From Marixanthomonas sp963974425 (GTDB taxonomy: Bacteria; Bacteroidota; Bacteroidia; Flavobacteriales; Flavobacteriaceae): a DNA stretch of 64,000 nucleotides. A program made the position numbers and the translations under genes. The notes beneath the pieces were generated by a model. It was not told the DNA's origin and ran no database searches. It saw only the letters and a list, made by a program, of their open reading frames with translations. Numbering within the stretch: position 1 is the first letter of the stretch; the number at the start of each line of letters is the position of its first letter. The stretch lies in NCBI RefSeq assembly GCF_963974425.1, contig NZ_CAXBCK010000009.1, forward strand, positions 19,859 through 83,858, given 5' to 3'. Below, in pieces: positions 63,843 through 64,000 of the stretch.

Positions 63843-64000
63843 TTATTTGTATAATAATACCCCTACGAAGGGGATTAATTCTAATTTTTCTTGTTGTTTT
63901 CGATTATATTTTTTTTCACGATAGGGTACCCCTAAATTCTCATCAATATAAACAACAGAAGATTCTAAGTTATTAGGAGCCTTGTCTGCTGACATTAACT
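63843..64000 (-). CDS. C-terminal part of a gene cut by the window edge
   Basis: The frame runs open from the right edge and ends TAA at 63843-63845. It includes NNLESSVVYIDENLGVPYR and ends FVGVLLYK. A possible ATG at 63995 would give a complete 50-residue protein, but the upstream codon is also open, so a longer gene is equally likely. No domain is recognised. Confidence 0.5.
   Translation of the reverse strand, partial: LMSADKAPNNLESSVVYIDENLGVPYREKKYNRKQQEKLELIPFVGVLLYK

Overview
The window is a contiguous piece of an AT-rich bacterial chromosome from the Bacteroidota, most likely a marine-type member of the Flavobacteriaceae. The evidence is internal: a secreted protein with a type IX secretion (T9SS) C-terminal sorting domain, a sigma-54 activator with the GAFTDA variant loop, TAnnTTTG-type -7 promoter elements, a GldI-like FKBP lipoprotein, YHYH and SCO lipoproteins, and many perfect-palindrome terminators.

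Layout. 1-8.2 kb: the end of a sigma-54 response regulator and its histidine kinase, a membrane-anchored AraC-type regulator, and a 1453-residue T9SS cargo protein. 8.3-17.7 kb: a LytTR two-component pair, diverging from EF-hand, YHYH, MORN-like and SCO genes; an alanine/Na+ symporter fused to a lipoyl-like domain; an FKBP lipoprotein; an Hsp15-like S4 protein, a phosphoribosyltransferase and shikimate kinase. 17.9-25.4 kb: tRNA-Lys(TTT) followed by a tyrosine recombinase, a small protein, and a leftward operon of three DNA-repair genes (DEDDh exonuclease/GIY-YIG protein, Y-family polymerase, short DnaE). 25.7-26.3 kb: a DUF2383 stress protein and a small charged protein.

26.5-31.9 kb: a tightly overlapping leftward operon of five genes (53-residue membrane protein, SbnA-like synthase, FAD/NAD(P)-binding protein, Y4yA-type PLP decarboxylase, AraC regulator). 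Its promoter is well formed and overlaps an inverted repeat. It looks like a compact biosynthetic unit for an unknown amino-acid-derived metabolite and is one of the two best candidates for an undescribed system. 32.3-41.4 kb: an MscS channel, two DUF421 genes (one frameshifted), an SDR enzyme, the NHEJ pair Ku and LigD, small membrane proteins and a SemiSWEET transporter.

41.4-59.5 kb is an accessory island. It opens with a 1.9 kb gene graveyard: two diverged copies of a decayed module, with three near-identical perfect palindromes. Then come DUF6557, a nucleotidase-like gene, an orphan cysteine-motif protein and a leftward type I restriction-modification operon. In that operon hsdM and hsdS are separated from hsdR by five accessory genes (DUF4917, TPR plus NucS-like nuclease, PD-(D/E)XK-like protein, DUF3883, DUF262/DUF1524). 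This defence-like block is the second best candidate. A diverged direct repeat of about 125 bp lies near each end of the block. 59.5-64 kb: a leftward polysaccharide or glycolipid locus with two GT2 glycosyltransferases and two GT39-like membrane proteins, and one gene cut by the window edge.

All calls rest on reading motifs and gene order by eye; no database search was possible.
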